From Glaciimonas sp. (lineage in GTDB: Bacteria > Pseudomonadota > Gammaproteobacteria > Burkholderiales > Burkholderiaceae_D), in NCBI GenBank assembly GCA_012927625.1, contig JABBOV010000006.1, positions 157,350 to 221,349 of the forward strand: 64,000 nt of DNA, written 5' to 3'. The notes beneath the pieces are model-generated. The model worked only from the letters and a program-made list of their open reading frames with translations. It made no database searches and was not told where the DNA came from. This document shows positions 20,263-30,455 of the stretch, one piece after another. The position numbers and the translations under genes were made by a program. Each line of letters starts with the position of its first letter. The stretch's first letter is position 1.

Positions 20263-20742
20263 ATGATGATCACCTCCAAAAATGTTTTACTGGCGACCGC
20301 CTTTGTCTGCCTGTCATTGCTCGGCGTGGCGCTGTACATGCAGCATGGGCTGGACATGAAACCTTGTCCGTTATGCGTGATGCAGCGATATGCGTTTGCG
20401 GCAATCGCCCTGATTTGTTTGACCAGCGCCAAATTGCCACGGGCCGCTTTGCGGGCCGGCGCGGGCATCGGATTGCTGGCGGCGCTCACCGGCGCGGGCA
20501 TTGCCGGCTGGCATTTGTGGGTCAAGGCACATCCCGAAATTTCATGCGGAGTCGATCCGCTGGAAACTGCACTGAACAAATTCCCGAGCGCCGAATTGCT
20601 GCCTTTCCTGTTCAAGGCCAACGGTTTTTGCAGCACCGATTACGCGCCGATCCTCGGCCTGTCGATCCCAATGTGGGCGCTGGTCTGGTTTGCGATCTTC
20701 AGCATCGGGCTCGGCTGGGTTGCCTTCAAGCCGGCAAAATGA
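20263..20742 (+). CDS. dsbB: Disulfide bond formation protein DsbB
   Basis: Inner-membrane quinone reductase that reoxidises periplasmic DsbA. The 159-residue product has four membrane segments and both redox pairs: C35-C38 in the first periplasmic loop (KPCPLCVMQRYAF) and C95 with C123 in the second (ISCGVDP, NGFCSTDYAP). It sits between prfA and prmC, and its TGA overlaps the prmC ATG as ATGA, so it is probably cotranscribed and coupled. No DsbA gene is in the window. The placement inside the prfA-prmC pair is unusual to my knowledge. Confidence 0.95.
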   Translation: MMITSKNVLLATAFVCLSLLGVALYMQHGLDMKPCPLCVMQRYAFAAIALICLTSAKLPRAALRAGAGIGLLAALTGAGIAGWHLWVKAHPEISCGVDPLETALNKFPSAELLPFLFKANGFCSTDYAPILGLSIPMWALVWFAIFSIGLGWVAFKPAK

Positions 20743-21608
20743 CCTTAACCCGCGTTGAGGTAGAGGCTGGCGGCACTATCGCCGCAGTCCAGCGCAGCTC
20801 GCCGCTGGAGGCGCTGGAAACCCGCATGCTGCTGATGCATGCGTTGGATTTGACGCGAGTCCAGTTGATCACCCAATCCGAACGCAAGTTGAATGCCGGC
20901 GAAGCGCAGCGCTTCACAACGCTGCTGCAGCGCCGCGAAGCGGGCGAACCGATTGCGTATATCGTCGGCCAGCGCGAATTTTTCGGCTTGCCATTTCGGG
21001 TAACTACGGATGTGCTGATTCCGCGCCCGGAAACCGAATTGCTGGTGGAACTGGCGCTGCAGCTACAACGCACACCGCTCAACAGCCGGGTGCTGGATCT
21101 GGGTACCGGTTCCGGCGCGATTGCGATTGCGATTGCCCACAGCCGTACCGATCTGCAGGTCAGCGCACTCGATGTCAGCCCGGCCGCACTCGACGTGGCG
21201 CGCCACAATGCTGCGCACATCCTGTCAATCGGCGGCAACGCCCTGCGCTTGCTGCACAGCGATTGGTATGACGTGTTGCAAGCGGACGAACAATTCGCAC
21301 TCATCGTCGCCAACCCGCCCTACATCGTGGCAGGCGACGCCCATCTGGGCCAAGGCGATCTGCGCTTTGAGCCGATCAGCGCCCTGACCGACCACGCCGA
21401 CGGCCTGTCTGCATTGCGTACCATTGTTGACGGCGCGGCATCCCATCTGATGGTGGGCGGCTGGCTGTTGATGGAACATGGATTTGATCAGGCGGCGGCG
21501 GTGCGTGCGCTGTTGATTGAACAAGGCTTCCAGCAAGTGCAAAGCTGGCAGGATTTGGCTGGGATCGAACGCGTGACCGGCGGCATTCGGCCATTGAAAA
21601 CAATATAA
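20739..21608 (+). CDS. prmC: Release factor glutamine methyltransferase
   Basis: SAM-dependent N5-methylation of the GGQ glutamine of release factors (formerly HemK). The 289-residue product has an N-terminal helical domain, the SAM-binding motif VLDLGTGSGAIAIAIAHSR, and the catalytic NPPY (VANPPYIVAGD, about residue 192) that holds the target glutamine. The start overlaps the dsbB stop by four bases; an upstream open frame reaching 20364 is just shadow within dsbB. It ends the hemA-prfA-dsbB-prmC group and is followed by two repeat elements. Confidence 0.96.
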   Translation: MTLTRVEVEAGGTIAAVQRSSPLEALETRMLLMHALDLTRVQLITQSERKLNAGEAQRFTTLLQRREAGEPIAYIVGQREFFGLPFRVTTDVLIPRPETELLVELALQLQRTPLNSRVLDLGTGSGAIAIAIAHSRTDLQVSALDVSPAALDVARHNAAHILSIGGNALRLLHSDWYDVLQADEQFALIVANPPYIVAGDAHLGQGDLRFEPISALTDHADGLSALRTIVDGAASHLMVGGWLLMEHGFDQAAAVRALLIEQGFQQVQSWQDLAGIERVTGGIRPLKTI

Positions 21609-21631
21609 TCTTTTTCGGCCATCAAATTTAA

Positions 21632-21714
21632 ACATACTACTTATTGTATTTTTGTCTTACGCCTTATTTGTATGCGGTAAATATCGTGTTTTTAACTATA
21701 CCCCATATAAATTT
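21632..21714 (+). repeat. Dispersed ATAC/TGCGG repeat, copy B
   Basis: Landmarks: ATAC 21634-21637, GTAT 21646-21649, TGCGG 21673-21677, ATACCCC 21698-21704; spacings 8, 23 and 20. The inner hairpin is TTACGC pairing with GCG(G)TAA with one bulged G. It lies in the convergent gap after prmC. Confidence 0.75.
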
Positions 21715-21743
21715 GAAATTATGGCAATTACGTAATTAAGCCC

Positions 21744-21810
21744 GTAGGTGCGAATTCATTCGCACAACGCGCTATTCCATGCGAACTCGTGCGAATGAAT
21801 TCGCACCTAC
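21744..21810. repeat. REPIN-like palindrome, family 1 (copy 1)
   Basis: Two perfect 22-base inverted arms, 21744-21765 starting GTAGGTGCGAATTCATTCGC and 21789-21810, separated by 23 bases. A second copy of the same family is at 52195-52251. The form resembles Pseudomonas-type REPINs mobilised by RAYT transposases. It lies between the convergent prmC and SNF2 genes and could act as a bidirectional transcription or decay barrier. Confidence 0.8.
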
Positions 21811-21869
21811 AGAAACCACTTCGGTTCAGAAGTCTCTTTTTTGGTGCACTCCTGATTCACCCTCAAAAA

Positions 21870-24800
21870 TCACTGTTCCAACGGCGCGAAAATCGCCTGC
21901 AAATCCTCCTGTGTAATCTTCATGTTTTGCGTCTCGCCGTCGTCGGACAACATCGCGTGCGCCAAGTCGGATTTTTTCTGTTGCAGTGCCTGGATTTTTT
22001 CTTCCAGCGTACCTTTGGCGATCAACTTGTAGACGAATACCGGCTTGTCCTGGCCGATACGCCAAGCGCGGTCGGTGGCCTGATTTTCGGCGGCCGGATT
22101 CCACCACGGGTCGTAGTGAATCACGGTGTCGGCAGCGGTCAGGTTCAGGCCGACGCCGCCGGCTTTCAGGCTGATCAGGAAGATCGGCACCAAGCCTTGC
22201 TGGAACGTGCGCACCACGTCGGCCCGATTCTCGGTACTGCCGGTGAGAATCGCATACGGCACTTTGCGCGCCTGCAGTTCGGTTTCGATCAGCGCCAGCA
22301 TGCTGGTGAATGACGAAAACACCAAAATCTTGCGTCCCTCTTCCAGCAAATCCCCGATCATGCTCATCAATTCGTTCAGCTTGGCAGATGACGCGACGGT
22401 CTTCTTGACGCTTGCCGACTTGACCAGGCGCGGGTCGCAACAGACTTGCCGCAACTTCAGCAACGCTTCGAGGATCACGATCTGGCTGCGGGCCACGCCT
22501 TTCATGGCGATTTCGGTGCGCACTTTCTTGTCCATTGCCAGTCGCACGGTTTCGTACATGTCGCGCTGCCCGCCGGAAAGCTCAACCGAGCGCACCATTT
22601 CAGTTTTCGGCGGCAATTCCTTGGCAACTTTGTCCTTGGTACGGCGCAGCAAAAACGGCTTGATGCGCTGCGTGAGCAAGACGCGGCGGCCGATATTGCC
22701 CTGCTTTTCAATCGGATGGCGAAACGCGGCGTTGAAAGCTTTTTCTTCGCCCAGCAAACCGGGCAACAGGAAGTGAAATTGCGACCAAAGTTCGCCCAGA
22801 TGATTTTCCAGCGGCGTGCCGCTCAGGCACAAACGATGTCGGGCGCGCAGCAAGCCAGCGGTTTGCGCCGCTTTGGAGCGCGGATTCTTGATGTAATGCG
22901 ATTCGTCCAGAATCACCAAATGGTACGCATGTTCGCGCAGCTTTTCTTCATCGCGCGGCAGCAGCGCATAAGTAGATAACACCAAATCGAACTGGTCGAT
23001 TGCGTCGAAATGCGTCAGCCGCTCCTTGCCATGCAGCACCAGCACCCGCAGATCGGGCGCAAAACGGGCCGCCTCATCTTGCCAGTTTCCCATCAGACTG
23101 GTGGGCGCTATTACCAGCGCCGGTTGCGTCAGACGACCGGCTTCCTTTTCGATCAAAATATGGGCCAAAGTCTGGACGGTTTTGCCCAACCCCATATCGT
23201 CAGCCAGAATCCCGGCCAGATCATATTCGCGCAGGAATTGCATCCAGGCCAGACCTTCGCTCTGATAATCACGCAGCGTCGCCTGCAGACCACGCGGCGG
23301 CGCAATGGTTTGCACGCCGCCGAAGGTAGCCAGCTTTTGCCCCATGTCGCGCAGTCGCTGGCCACCTATCCAGCGCAGTTGCGTGGCGCCGGCCAGCTCC
23401 GCCAAACGCGCCGCATCCAGCGTGGAAAGACGAATAGCGCCGCCGTCTTTCTCGGTAAAGTACAACTCGCCCAGCGTACTGAGAATCGGCTTGATGCGAC
23501 CCCACGGCAACGCCACGCGCACGCCATTCGGCAGCGTCGCCAGCAAGGGTTCGTCGTCGGCATGGGCAGCCAGCGCTTGCGGGTTGAAATCCAGCGGCGC
23601 ATTGCGGATCAGGTCAACCAGCACCGGTAACAGCGAGATGCGCAGCTGATTGACCACGATGCCCAATTCCAGATCGAACCACGGGCTGCCAGACTCGCTT
23701 GCTTCGTCATTGACATCGGCGTACCAATCTTCGACTTCGGCCACGTCATAACGGTAATCCGGCATCCTCTCGATCTGCCAGCCTTGCGCCTCCAGCGCGG
23801 GAATTCCTTCGCGGGTAAAACGCAACCAGTTCAACTGACTCGGCATGACCAGCGCGCCCACCAGGGTGGAAAGTGGCGCAACCGCGTGCTGCGGCGGCGC
23901 CAAACCCACCGCATGCAAGGCGGCAATTGCGGCGTCTTCGGCACCACGTTGACGGATGATTTTCTCGATGCCCTGACCGCTGCGCCGGGTCAGCAATTCA
24001 GCGTGGTCGTGCGCCACCCGAACCCCATCGTAATTAAAGGCGGGCGAGGCAAAATCCTGCCACCGCATTGACGTCCCGGCCACGCCAGATTGCGATTGTG
24101 GCAAAGCGCCCAGCAGCAATATCGGCTGCGGCACCACGTCGTCGCGCACCATCTGCTGCAACGGTTGCGGCATCGGCACCAGGTTCTGCAAGCCTTGCGC
24201 CAGCAACACATGCGATACCGCCAGCCGGTCTTTGGCAGTCAGGGTCGGCGCTTGCGCCACCATCGCTTGCAATTCCCTCACGGGGATACCGGCCCCGCCC
24301 TGCTGCAAAACGAGATTGCCGCAGACCAGATTATTGACATACAACACCGGCTCGGTCGGCAGGATGTAATCGACGCTGCCGCTCTCCTGTTCAGCCGGGC
24401 CGGTCGGGTCGGACTGGAACTGCCAGCCCAAACGCCAGCACTGATCTTCCTCAAACCAGGCTAACTTGGCATCGCGTGCCGGCCCCGATTTGACTGGATA
24501 GACCTGTCCTTTCTGGATATCCTGAAACGAGTTGGCCCAGTACAGTTGCTGAACCGGTTGCTGCGATTCCGGCAAAGGATTCAGCAAAGGATTCAGCAAA
24601 GGGCTTAGCAACATCTGCAACAATTGCGCCCCGACCCGACCTTTGGGTTCGACATCGGTGCCGCCATACAATCCACTGCGCAGCGCAATGAACAGGCGTA
24701 CCGCGTCCTCGTCACCGGGCTGCAGGTAACTGGGCGGGCTCGCAAGCATGTTGTACATTTCGCCCAGCAAGGTGGCCGCCGCGATCTCGCCGTTGGCGCG

Positions 24801-25313
24801 CAAACGTGCCTTGCACAGGCTCAGGGTGACGCGCTTGCCGCTACGGTCAGGCGACAGCACGAATAGCAGGCGATACGGGGTTTTGGAAGTTTTGGGCGCG
24901 ATCCCACTCTTGGCCGCAAGCGACGCCGGGGCGGCCGTACCATGCACTGCATTTCCGACCCGCTGCAGCCAGGCCGCGACCGCATTCGGCATCATCATGG
25001 CATCGGACCCGGGTTGCCCGGGCAGAGGCGCAAGCGCTTCCTGCTGCAGGCAAGTCAGCAACACTGCAGCCATGTGTTTGCACATGGTGCCGACCGGGCA
25101 GGAGCAGCTACCGCCAAATTCCACCCCATGTTTGCGCGCCACCAGCGCAATATCCTGCTCGTAACTCCAGTCGCCGCTACCCTGCACGCTGCCTTCGATC
25201 GCATCACCGATGATCTCAGTCGATTCCACCAGACCCCGGCGCACAATATCTTGCGCTCGCGCCAGCGTCTTTGCTTCGAAGCCGTTGATAACGTCTCTTA
25301 ATGTATATTGCAT
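21870..25313 (-). CDS. SNF2-family ATPase with N-terminal SWIM zinc finger
   Basis: Superfamily 2 DNA translocase of 1147 residues. The N-terminus carries a SWIM zinc finger, CxCx5CxH at C70, C72, C78 and H80 (GGSCSCPVGTMCKHMAAVLL). A long middle region of unknown fold follows, then an SNF2 motor from about residue 680. Motor motifs: Walker A ADDMGLGKTVQTLA (about 704), a Walker B variant DESH (LVILDESHYIKNP, about 803), SGTPLENHLGELWS, and the C-lobe GGVGLNLTAADTVIHYDPWW with the arginine finger RAWRIGQ. Likely acts on nucleoprotein complexes; the substrate is unknown. A paralogue without the SWIM finger is at 45372-49469. Confidence 0.9.
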   Translation of the reverse strand: MQYTLRDVINGFEAKTLARAQDIVRRGLVESTEIIGDAIEGSVQGSGDWSYEQDIALVARKHGVEFGGSCSCPVGTMCKHMAAVLLTCLQQEALAPLPGQPGSDAMMMPNAVAAWLQRVGNAVHGTAAPASLAAKSGIAPKTSKTPYRLLFVLSPDRSGKRVTLSLCKARLRANGEIAAATLLGEMYNMLASPPSYLQPGDEDAVRLFIALRSGLYGGTDVEPKGRVGAQLLQMLLSPLLNPLLNPLPESQQPVQQLYWANSFQDIQKGQVYPVKSGPARDAKLAWFEEDQCWRLGWQFQSDPTGPAEQESGSVDYILPTEPVLYVNNLVCGNLVLQQGGAGIPVRELQAMVAQAPTLTAKDRLAVSHVLLAQGLQNLVPMPQPLQQMVRDDVVPQPILLLGALPQSQSGVAGTSMRWQDFASPAFNYDGVRVAHDHAELLTRRSGQGIEKIIRQRGAEDAAIAALHAVGLAPPQHAVAPLSTLVGALVMPSQLNWLRFTREGIPALEAQGWQIERMPDYRYDVAEVEDWYADVNDEASESGSPWFDLELGIVVNQLRISLLPVLVDLIRNAPLDFNPQALAAHADDEPLLATLPNGVRVALPWGRIKPILSTLGELYFTEKDGGAIRLSTLDAARLAELAGATQLRWIGGQRLRDMGQKLATFGGVQTIAPPRGLQATLRDYQSEGLAWMQFLREYDLAGILADDMGLGKTVQTLAHILIEKEAGRLTQPALVIAPTSLMGNWQDEAARFAPDLRVLVLHGKERLTHFDAIDQFDLVLSTYALLPRDEEKLREHAYHLVILDESHYIKNPRSKAAQTAGLLRARHRLCLSGTPLENHLGELWSQFHFLLPGLLGEEKAFNAAFRHPIEKQGNIGRRVLLTQRIKPFLLRRTKDKVAKELPPKTEMVRSVELSGGQRDMYETVRLAMDKKVRTEIAMKGVARSQIVILEALLKLRQVCCDPRLVKSASVKKTVASSAKLNELMSMIGDLLEEGRKILVFSSFTSMLALIETELQARKVPYAILTGSTENRADVVRTFQQGLVPIFLISLKAGGVGLNLTAADTVIHYDPWWNPAAENQATDRAWRIGQDKPVFVYKLIAKGTLEEKIQALQQKKSDLAHAMLSDDGETQNMKITQEDLQAIFAPLEQ

Positions 25314-25418
25314 CGCCTACTTTTTCAAAAATACGCCGTCAGATCGGCACCGTGTCGCCATTATCAGTGATTGATGCCACAGCTTAGGCAGCGATTCTGT
25401 AAAATGCCTTCATCAATA

Positions 25419-25499
25419 ATATACACGCCAATGTATATTTATATAACGCAATCAATATATGCGGACGTAGTGCATTTTTTAATGATACTCCCACCATAT
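25419..25499 (+). repeat. Dispersed ATAC/TGCGG repeat, copy C
   Basis: Landmarks: ATAC 25421-25424, GTAT 25433-25436, TGCGG 25460-25464, ATACTCCC 25485-25492; spacings 8, 23 and 20. Inner hairpin CGCA-N9-TGCG. It lies between divergent SNF2 and tex, about 95 bases before the tex start. Aligned with copy H it is gap-free over 47 bases, about 70% identical by eye. Confidence 0.8.
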
Positions 25500-25595
25500 T
25501 TACAATAAAACAGGCCGGACGCAGGATCGGAACTGACGTATCCGGCCCGATTGCGTATCATCTCAGGCTTGATTTCCCACCCCGACAAATACCTC

Positions 25596-27938
25596 ATGCT
25601 GCCATCCATTGAACAACGTCTCGCCCTTGAACTCGCCGCCAAACCGGCCCAAGTCGCTGCCGCCATCGCGCTGCTGGACGAAGGCGCGACCGTACCTTTT
25701 ATCGCCCGTTACCGCAAGGAAGCCACCGGCGGTCTGGACGACATCCAGTTGCGCTTGCTGGAAGAACGCCTGCGCTACTTGCGCGAACTGGAAGCGCGGC
25801 GCGCAGCGATCATCGCCTCGATCGAAGAACAGAACAAGATGACGCCGGTGCTGCTGGACGCCATCGTCCACGCCGAAGACAAGACCCGGCTGGAAGATTT
25901 ATATCTGCCCTACAAACTGAAGCGCCGCACCAAAGCCCAGATCGCGCTGGAAGCCGGCTTGCTGCCCTTGGCCGAAGCGCTGCTGGCCGACCCGACACTG
26001 GAGCCGGAAACCGAAGCAGCCGGCTACCTGAAACCGGCTTTTTCCACCGCCAACGGCGACAATCCCGGCGTGCTTGACATCAAGGCAGCGCTGGACGGCG
26101 CACGCCAAATCCTGATGGAACGCTTCGCCGAAGATGCGACGCTGCTGCAAGGCTTGCGCGAATATCTGCTGGAACACGGCGTGGTCGAATCGAAAGTAGT
26201 CGAAGGCAAGCAGGATGCCGGTGAAAAGTTCACCGATTATTTCGACTATTCGGAAACCATCGGCACCATTCCGTCGCACCGCGCACTGGCGATTTTTCGC
26301 GGCCGCCGTGAAGAAATACTCAACGTTGTGCTGCGCCTGGATACCGAAATAGAAAAACCGAAATGGGACGCCCCGCTGAACCCGTGCGAAAGCCGCATCG
26401 CCGCCCGTTTTGCCATCAAGAATCAAAGCCGTGCAGCCGACAAATGGCTGGCCGACACGGTGCGCTGGACCTGGCGCGTCAAAAGCTTCATGCATCTGGA
26501 AACCGAGCTGATGGGTGCGCTGCGCGAACGCGCCGAGGTCGAAGCGATTAATGTATTCGCGCTGAATCTGAAAGCCTTGCTGCTGGCCGCGCCGGCCGGC
26601 CCACGCGCCACGATGGGGCTCGATCCGGGACTGCGCACCGGGGTCAAGGTAGCGGTGGTCGATGCCACCGGCAAGGTGATGGACACCGCAGTGATTTATC
26701 CGCATCAGCCGAAGAACGACTGGGACGGCTCGCTGCACGCGCTATCCACGCTGGCAGAAAAGTACCAGGTATCGCTGATCTCGATCGGCAACGGCACCGC
26801 CTCGCGTGAAACCGATAAGCTGGCGCAAGACTTGATCAAGCTACGCCCGGAACTCAAATTAACCAAGATCGTAGTGTCCGAAGCTGGCGCATCGGTGTAT
26901 TCGGCGTCTGAATTCGCGTCCAAAGAATTGCCGGACATGGACGTCACGCTGCGCGGTGCTGTCTCGATTGCGCGCCGGCTGCAAGACCCGCTGGCCGAAC
27001 TGGTAAAGATCGATCCGAAATCCATCGGCGTCGGCCAATATCAGCACGATGTCGGCCAAACCCAGTTGGCGCGCTCGCTCGACGCGGTGGTCGAAGATTG
27101 CGTAAATGCGGTCGGCGTCGATGTCAATACCGCTTCCGCGCCGCTGCTGGCGCGCGTCTCCGGCTTATCTTCCAGCGTAGCGCAAAGCATCGTCACCTAT
27201 CGGGACCTGAAAGGCGCATTCGGCTCACGCGCAGCATTGCGCGCCGTGCCACGGCTGGGCGACAAAACGTTCGAGCAAGCCGCAGGGTTTTTGCGCGTGA
27301 TGAGCAGCGACAATCCGCTCGATGCATCGGCGGTTCATCCAGAATCCTACCCGCTGGTTGAAAAAATTCTGGCCGACCTGCAAAAAAATGTCAAAGCCCT
27401 GATCGGCGATGAACGACTGCTGAAATCGCTGAATCCGGCCAAATACGCCGACGCCCAATTTGGCGTGCCGACTATCACCGACATCTTGCGCGAACTGGAA
27501 AAACCCGGCCGCGATCCACGGCCGGAATTCACCACCGCCACCTTCAAGGAAGGCGTCGAGGAAATCAAGGATCTGCGGCCCGACATGATCCTTGAAGGCG
27601 TGGTCACCAACGTCGCCGCATTCGGCGCGTTTGTCGATATCGGCGTGCATCAGGATGGCTTGGTGCATATTTCCGCGCTATCGAACAGTTTCGTCAAAGA
27701 CCCGCACACGGTGGTCAAGGCGGGTCAAGTGGTGAAAGTAAAAGTACTGGAAATCGATGCCAAGCGCAAGCGCATCGCACTCACCATGCGCCTGACCGAT
27801 AGCGCACCGCAGCCAGGCGCAAAACCGGAACAGCGCCCAGACCGCAATGACGCCAGACGGCTGGCGCAACACCAGCAACCGCGTCAGGCCGCGCCGGCAG
27901 GCAACGCAATGGCAGCCGCCTTCGCCAAACTGAAGTAA
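25596..27938 (+). CDS. tex: Transcription accessory protein Tex
   Basis: Conserved cytoplasmic nucleic-acid-binding protein implicated in transcription and stress phenotypes. The product of 780 residues starts [20 protein letters not shown]. It has the N-terminal helical region with [16 protein letters not shown], a YqgF/RNase H-like domain ([19 protein letters not shown]), a helix-hairpin-helix segment ([20 protein letters not shown]), and a C-terminal S1 RNA-binding domain ([20 protein letters not shown]). I use the ATG at 25596; the frame opens at 25551 but those 15 residues are not family-like. A strong terminator follows. Confidence 0.95.
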   Translation: MLPSIEQRLALELAAKPAQVAAAIALLDEGATVPFIARYRKEATGGLDDIQLRLLEERLRYLRELEARRAAIIASIEEQNKMTPVLLDAIVHAEDKTRLEDLYLPYKLKRRTKAQIALEAGLLPLAEALLADPTLEPETEAAGYLKPAFSTANGDNPGVLDIKAALDGARQILMERFAEDATLLQGLREYLLEHGVVESKVVEGKQDAGEKFTDYFDYSETIGTIPSHRALAIFRGRREEILNVVLRLDTEIEKPKWDAPLNPCESRIAARFAIKNQSRAADKWLADTVRWTWRVKSFMHLETELMGALRERAEVEAINVFALNLKALLLAAPAGPRATMGLDPGLRTGVKVAVVDATGKVMDTAVIYPHQPKNDWDGSLHALSTLAEKYQVSLISIGNGTASRETDKLAQDLIKLRPELKLTKIVVSEAGASVYSASEFASKELPDMDVTLRGAVSIARRLQDPLAELVKIDPKSIGVGQYQHDVGQTQLARSLDAVVEDCVNAVGVDVNTASAPLLARVSGLSSSVAQSIVTYRDLKGAFGSRAALRAVPRLGDKTFEQAAGFLRVMSSDNPLDASAVHPESYPLVEKILADLQKNVKALIGDERLLKSLNPAKYADAQFGVPTITDILRELEKPGRDPRPEFTTATFKEGVEEIKDLRPDMILEGVVTNVAAFGAFVDIGVHQDGLVHISALSNSFVKDPHTVVKAGQVVKVKVLEIDAKRKRIALTMRLTDSAPQPGAKPEQRPDRNDARRLAQHQQPRQAAPAGNAMAAAFAKLK

Positions 27939-27957
27939 GCAGCCTGCTCGATACGAA

Positions 27958-27996
27958 AAAACAGCGCGTATTCATGCAAATACGCGCTGTTTTTTT
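27958..27996 (+). terminator. Rho-independent terminator of tex
   Basis: Perfect 12-base stem ACAGCGCGTATT/AATACGCGCTGT with a 6-base loop, flanked by AAA upstream and seven T downstream. It begins 20 bases after the tex stop. Confidence 0.9.
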
Positions 27997-28148
27997 CGGG
28001 CAAGAGGCTTATGTCAAGCGGGTGTCAAAAGGTACGGATTTTGAAAAACTGCCACAGGTTGCGCCGTCAATTTTGTACATATATAACCAAATTTAGAACT
28101 CTCCCCGCGTATTTAAGGGAACAAGATTCGTATCCAACATGGCCTCTG

Positions 28149-28892
28149 CTACAGCTCCTGACTGGTCGGCCTGAACAGGATTTCGTTCACATCGATGTCG
28201 TCTGGCTGACTCATTGCATAGGCCACGGCCCTGGCGAATGAATCGGCTGGAATCGCGATTTCATAAAACTTTCTGACATTGTCGGCTATATCAGCTTCGG
28301 TGATGCTGTTTGGCAGTTCGGTTGCAACAGCGCCAGGCGAAATGACGGTAGTGCGTATGTTGTACGGCTTTACTTCCAGACGCAGACCTTCGGAGAGTGC
28401 CAAAACAGCGTGTTTGGTCGCGGCATAGACCGCGCTGCCAGGACGGACTTTATGACCGGCGACCGACGAGACGTTGATGATATGTCCTGCTTTTTGCTGC
28501 TGCATATATGGCAGAGCCGCCGCGATGCCGTACAACACTCCTTTGATATTTACATCAATCATGCGGTCCCAGTCCTCGATCTTGAGCCGTTCAAGAGGAG
28601 AATGCGGCATCAGCCCGGCATTATTTATCATGACGTCGATCCGCCCGTAACTTGCAATGGCGGCCTCGACCAATTTCTTGACTTGTTCGCTTTGAGTGAC
28701 ATCGGTTTGCACCGCGATTGCTTTTCCTGTGCTGCCGGCCAACTCTTTGGCCAGGGCGTTGATCCGGTCAATACGTCGGGCACCTAATACCACTACGGCG
28801 CCCTGCTCGGACAGATGACGCGCAGTGGCTTCGCCCAGCCCACTGCTTGCGCCTGTGATGACGACAATTTTGCCTTCAATGTTATTGCCCAT
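28149..28892 (-). CDS. Short-chain dehydrogenase/reductase
   Basis: Classical SDR, 247 residues, NAD(P)H-dependent oxidoreductase of unknown substrate. It has the cofactor loop [15 protein letters not shown], the NNAG motif ([14 protein letters not shown]), the catalytic serine ([10 protein letters not shown]) and the YxxxK pair ([15 protein letters not shown]), followed by SPGAVATEL. The basic residues after the glycine motif (GARRIDRIN) hint at NADPH preference. The ATG at 28892 has a strong GGAGGT seven bases upstream; the frame continues to 28964 without a good site. It stands alone, and is convergent with tex. Confidence 0.9.
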   Translation of the reverse strand: MGNNIEGKIVVITGASSGLGEATARHLSEQGAVVVLGARRIDRINALAKELAGSTGKAIAVQTDVTQSEQVKKLVEAAIASYGRIDVMINNAGLMPHSPLERLKIEDWDRMIDVNIKGVLYGIAAALPYMQQQKAGHIINVSSVAGHKVRPGSAVYAATKHAVLALSEGLRLEVKPYNIRTTVISPGAVATELPNSITEADIADNVRKFYEIAIPADSFARAVAYAMSQPDDIDVNEILFRPTSQEL

Positions 28893-29134
28893 ACTTACCT
28901 CCAAATTGGGAACTGCGGCTGTAATGCCCTGCAGTGGACGTCGCAGTCTTCGCCAGGATTTCAAGATCCTGGGGGCCGGAGTCCCTGGTTTATTTTCATG
29001 CTTTCGGTATCACACCGGGAATGCACGTTGCGGACCAAAAGAATAGCATTTCTGATTCTTTCGTGTTTGTCCAGGCAGGGACAAAGTATCGTCAACACAG
29101 CATGTTTTTCTAAAGGCCGCCAACCAACGCCAAT

Positions 29135-29159
29135 CTTGTCAGCGCTCTGGTCTGACAAG
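29135..29159. other. Perfect inverted repeat in the SDR-ppk2 gap
   Basis: The 423-base gap between the divergent SDR and PPK2 genes has no convincing gene. It holds a perfect 8-base inverted repeat, CTTGTCAG-N9-CTGACAAG. Possible operator for either divergent gene or a structure in a 5' leader; nothing decides between these. Confidence 0.3.
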
Positions 29160-29315
29160 GCAAACCGGACGCACCTGTACCTACAAAAAAGGGACCAAAA
29201 CTGTAAGTCGCACCCCACAGAGCCTTAATAAGCGTAGCGCGCTGCGCCGAATGCGCTAAGATTGCACGGAAGCATTTTTATCCGTAAAAATTAACCAACG
29301 CAGATCGGACGCAAG

Positions 29316-30356
29316 ATGGTAGACAGCAATAAAAAAAGGTTGAGCGCAACCAATAAAACACTTGCCGGCGATACTTTTATCGAGATCCTGGATGCGCCGG
29401 AAAGTCCTTTGCCCGAGGCGACGCCGCTGGTGCAACCGACCGATCCTGAGCAGGCCCGGCAAGCCGACCTGGAGGCGATCCGTTTGCTAAAGCAGGCGGC
29501 CCGTAGTGCAAGCAGCCGCCCACAAAAAAAGCGCGACATTGCGACCGACAGCGTGCTCAACGAAGGCTGGGAGAATGGGGGCTATCCATACAAATACCGA
29601 CTTTCGGTAAAATCTTATGAGGCACAAAAACGCGGACTCCAAGTCGAATTACTGAAGCTGCAAGCATGGGTCAAGGAAACCGGGCAGCGCGTCGTGATCC
29701 TGTTCGAAGGGCGCGATGCGGCTGGCAAAGGCGGTGCCATCAAGCGTTTCATGGAACACATGAATCCGCGCAGCGCACGCGTGGTGGCGCTGGAAAAACC
29801 GACCGACTTCGAGCGCGGGCAATGGTATTACCAGCGCTATAACCAGCACCTGCCGACCGCCGGCGAAATCGTGCTATTCGACCGCTCCTGGTATAACCGC
29901 GCCGGGGTCGAACGGGTGATGGGATTTTGCACCGATAACGAATACCTGGAATTCATGCGGCAAACGCCGGAGTTCGAGCGCATGTTGGTGCGTTCCGGCA
30001 TCCACCTGTTCAAGTTCTGGTTCTCGGTCACCCGCAAGGAGCAGAAATTGCGTTTCGAGCAGCGCAAGACCGACCCGCTCAAGCAATGGAAACTGAGCCC
30101 GATTGATCTGGCCTCGCTCGACAAGTGGGATGACTACACCAAGGCCAAGGAAGCGATGTTTTTCTATACCGACACCGCTGACGCGCCTTGGACTGTGATC
30201 AAATCGAACTGCAAGAAACGGGCGCGCCTGAATGCGATGTGCTATGTGTTACAGAAGCTGCAGTATGCCAATAAGAACAAGGTTGTGGTCGGCAAGCACG
30301 ATTCGCTTCTGGTCGGCTCGGCGCAGGCCAACTTTGAAAACGGCGAACAGAAATGA
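29316..30356 (+). CDS. ppk2: Polyphosphate kinase 2 (PPK2 family)
   Basis: Transfers phosphate between polyphosphate and nucleoside phosphates, in the nucleotide-forming direction in most single-domain members. The 346-residue product has a variable N-terminal tail of about 85 residues, then the single PPK2 domain with Walker A (LFEGRDAAGKGGAIKRF, about 129-145), the lid region LEKPTDFERGQWYYQRY, and Walker B (EIVLFDRSWYNRAGVERV, about 184-201). The length and single domain suggest a class I or III type; substrate choice (ADP, GDP or AMP) cannot be read by eye. A periplasmic rhodanese follows 100 bases downstream. Confidence 0.93.
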   Translation: MVDSNKKRLSATNKTLAGDTFIEILDAPESPLPEATPLVQPTDPEQARQADLEAIRLLKQAARSASSRPQKKRDIATDSVLNEGWENGGYPYKYRLSVKSYEAQKRGLQVELLKLQAWVKETGQRVVILFEGRDAAGKGGAIKRFMEHMNPRSARVVALEKPTDFERGQWYYQRYNQHLPTAGEIVLFDRSWYNRAGVERVMGFCTDNEYLEFMRQTPEFERMLVRSGIHLFKFWFSVTRKEQKLRFEQRKTDPLKQWKLSPIDLASLDKWDDYTKAKEAMFFYTDTADAPWTVIKSNCKKRARLNAMCYVLQKLQYANKNKVVVGKHDSLLVGSAQANFENGEQK

Positions 30357-30455
30357 GGGCAGGATCGCCGCAGTCTTGACTGAAACTTTCAATACTCCAC
30401 TGGTACGATGCGTTGCTATACTTGATATCTTTTTAGTCACGCATAAGGTGCCGCA

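Noticed and set aside
25899..26738. 279-codon frame opposite tex
   Set aside because: Antisense of the conserved Tex core.
28075..28136. Possible further copy of the ATAC/TGCGG element after tex
   Set aside because: CCGCG lies 20 bases after an ATAT, but the ATAC expected 23 bases further on is missing and the outer dyad is absent.
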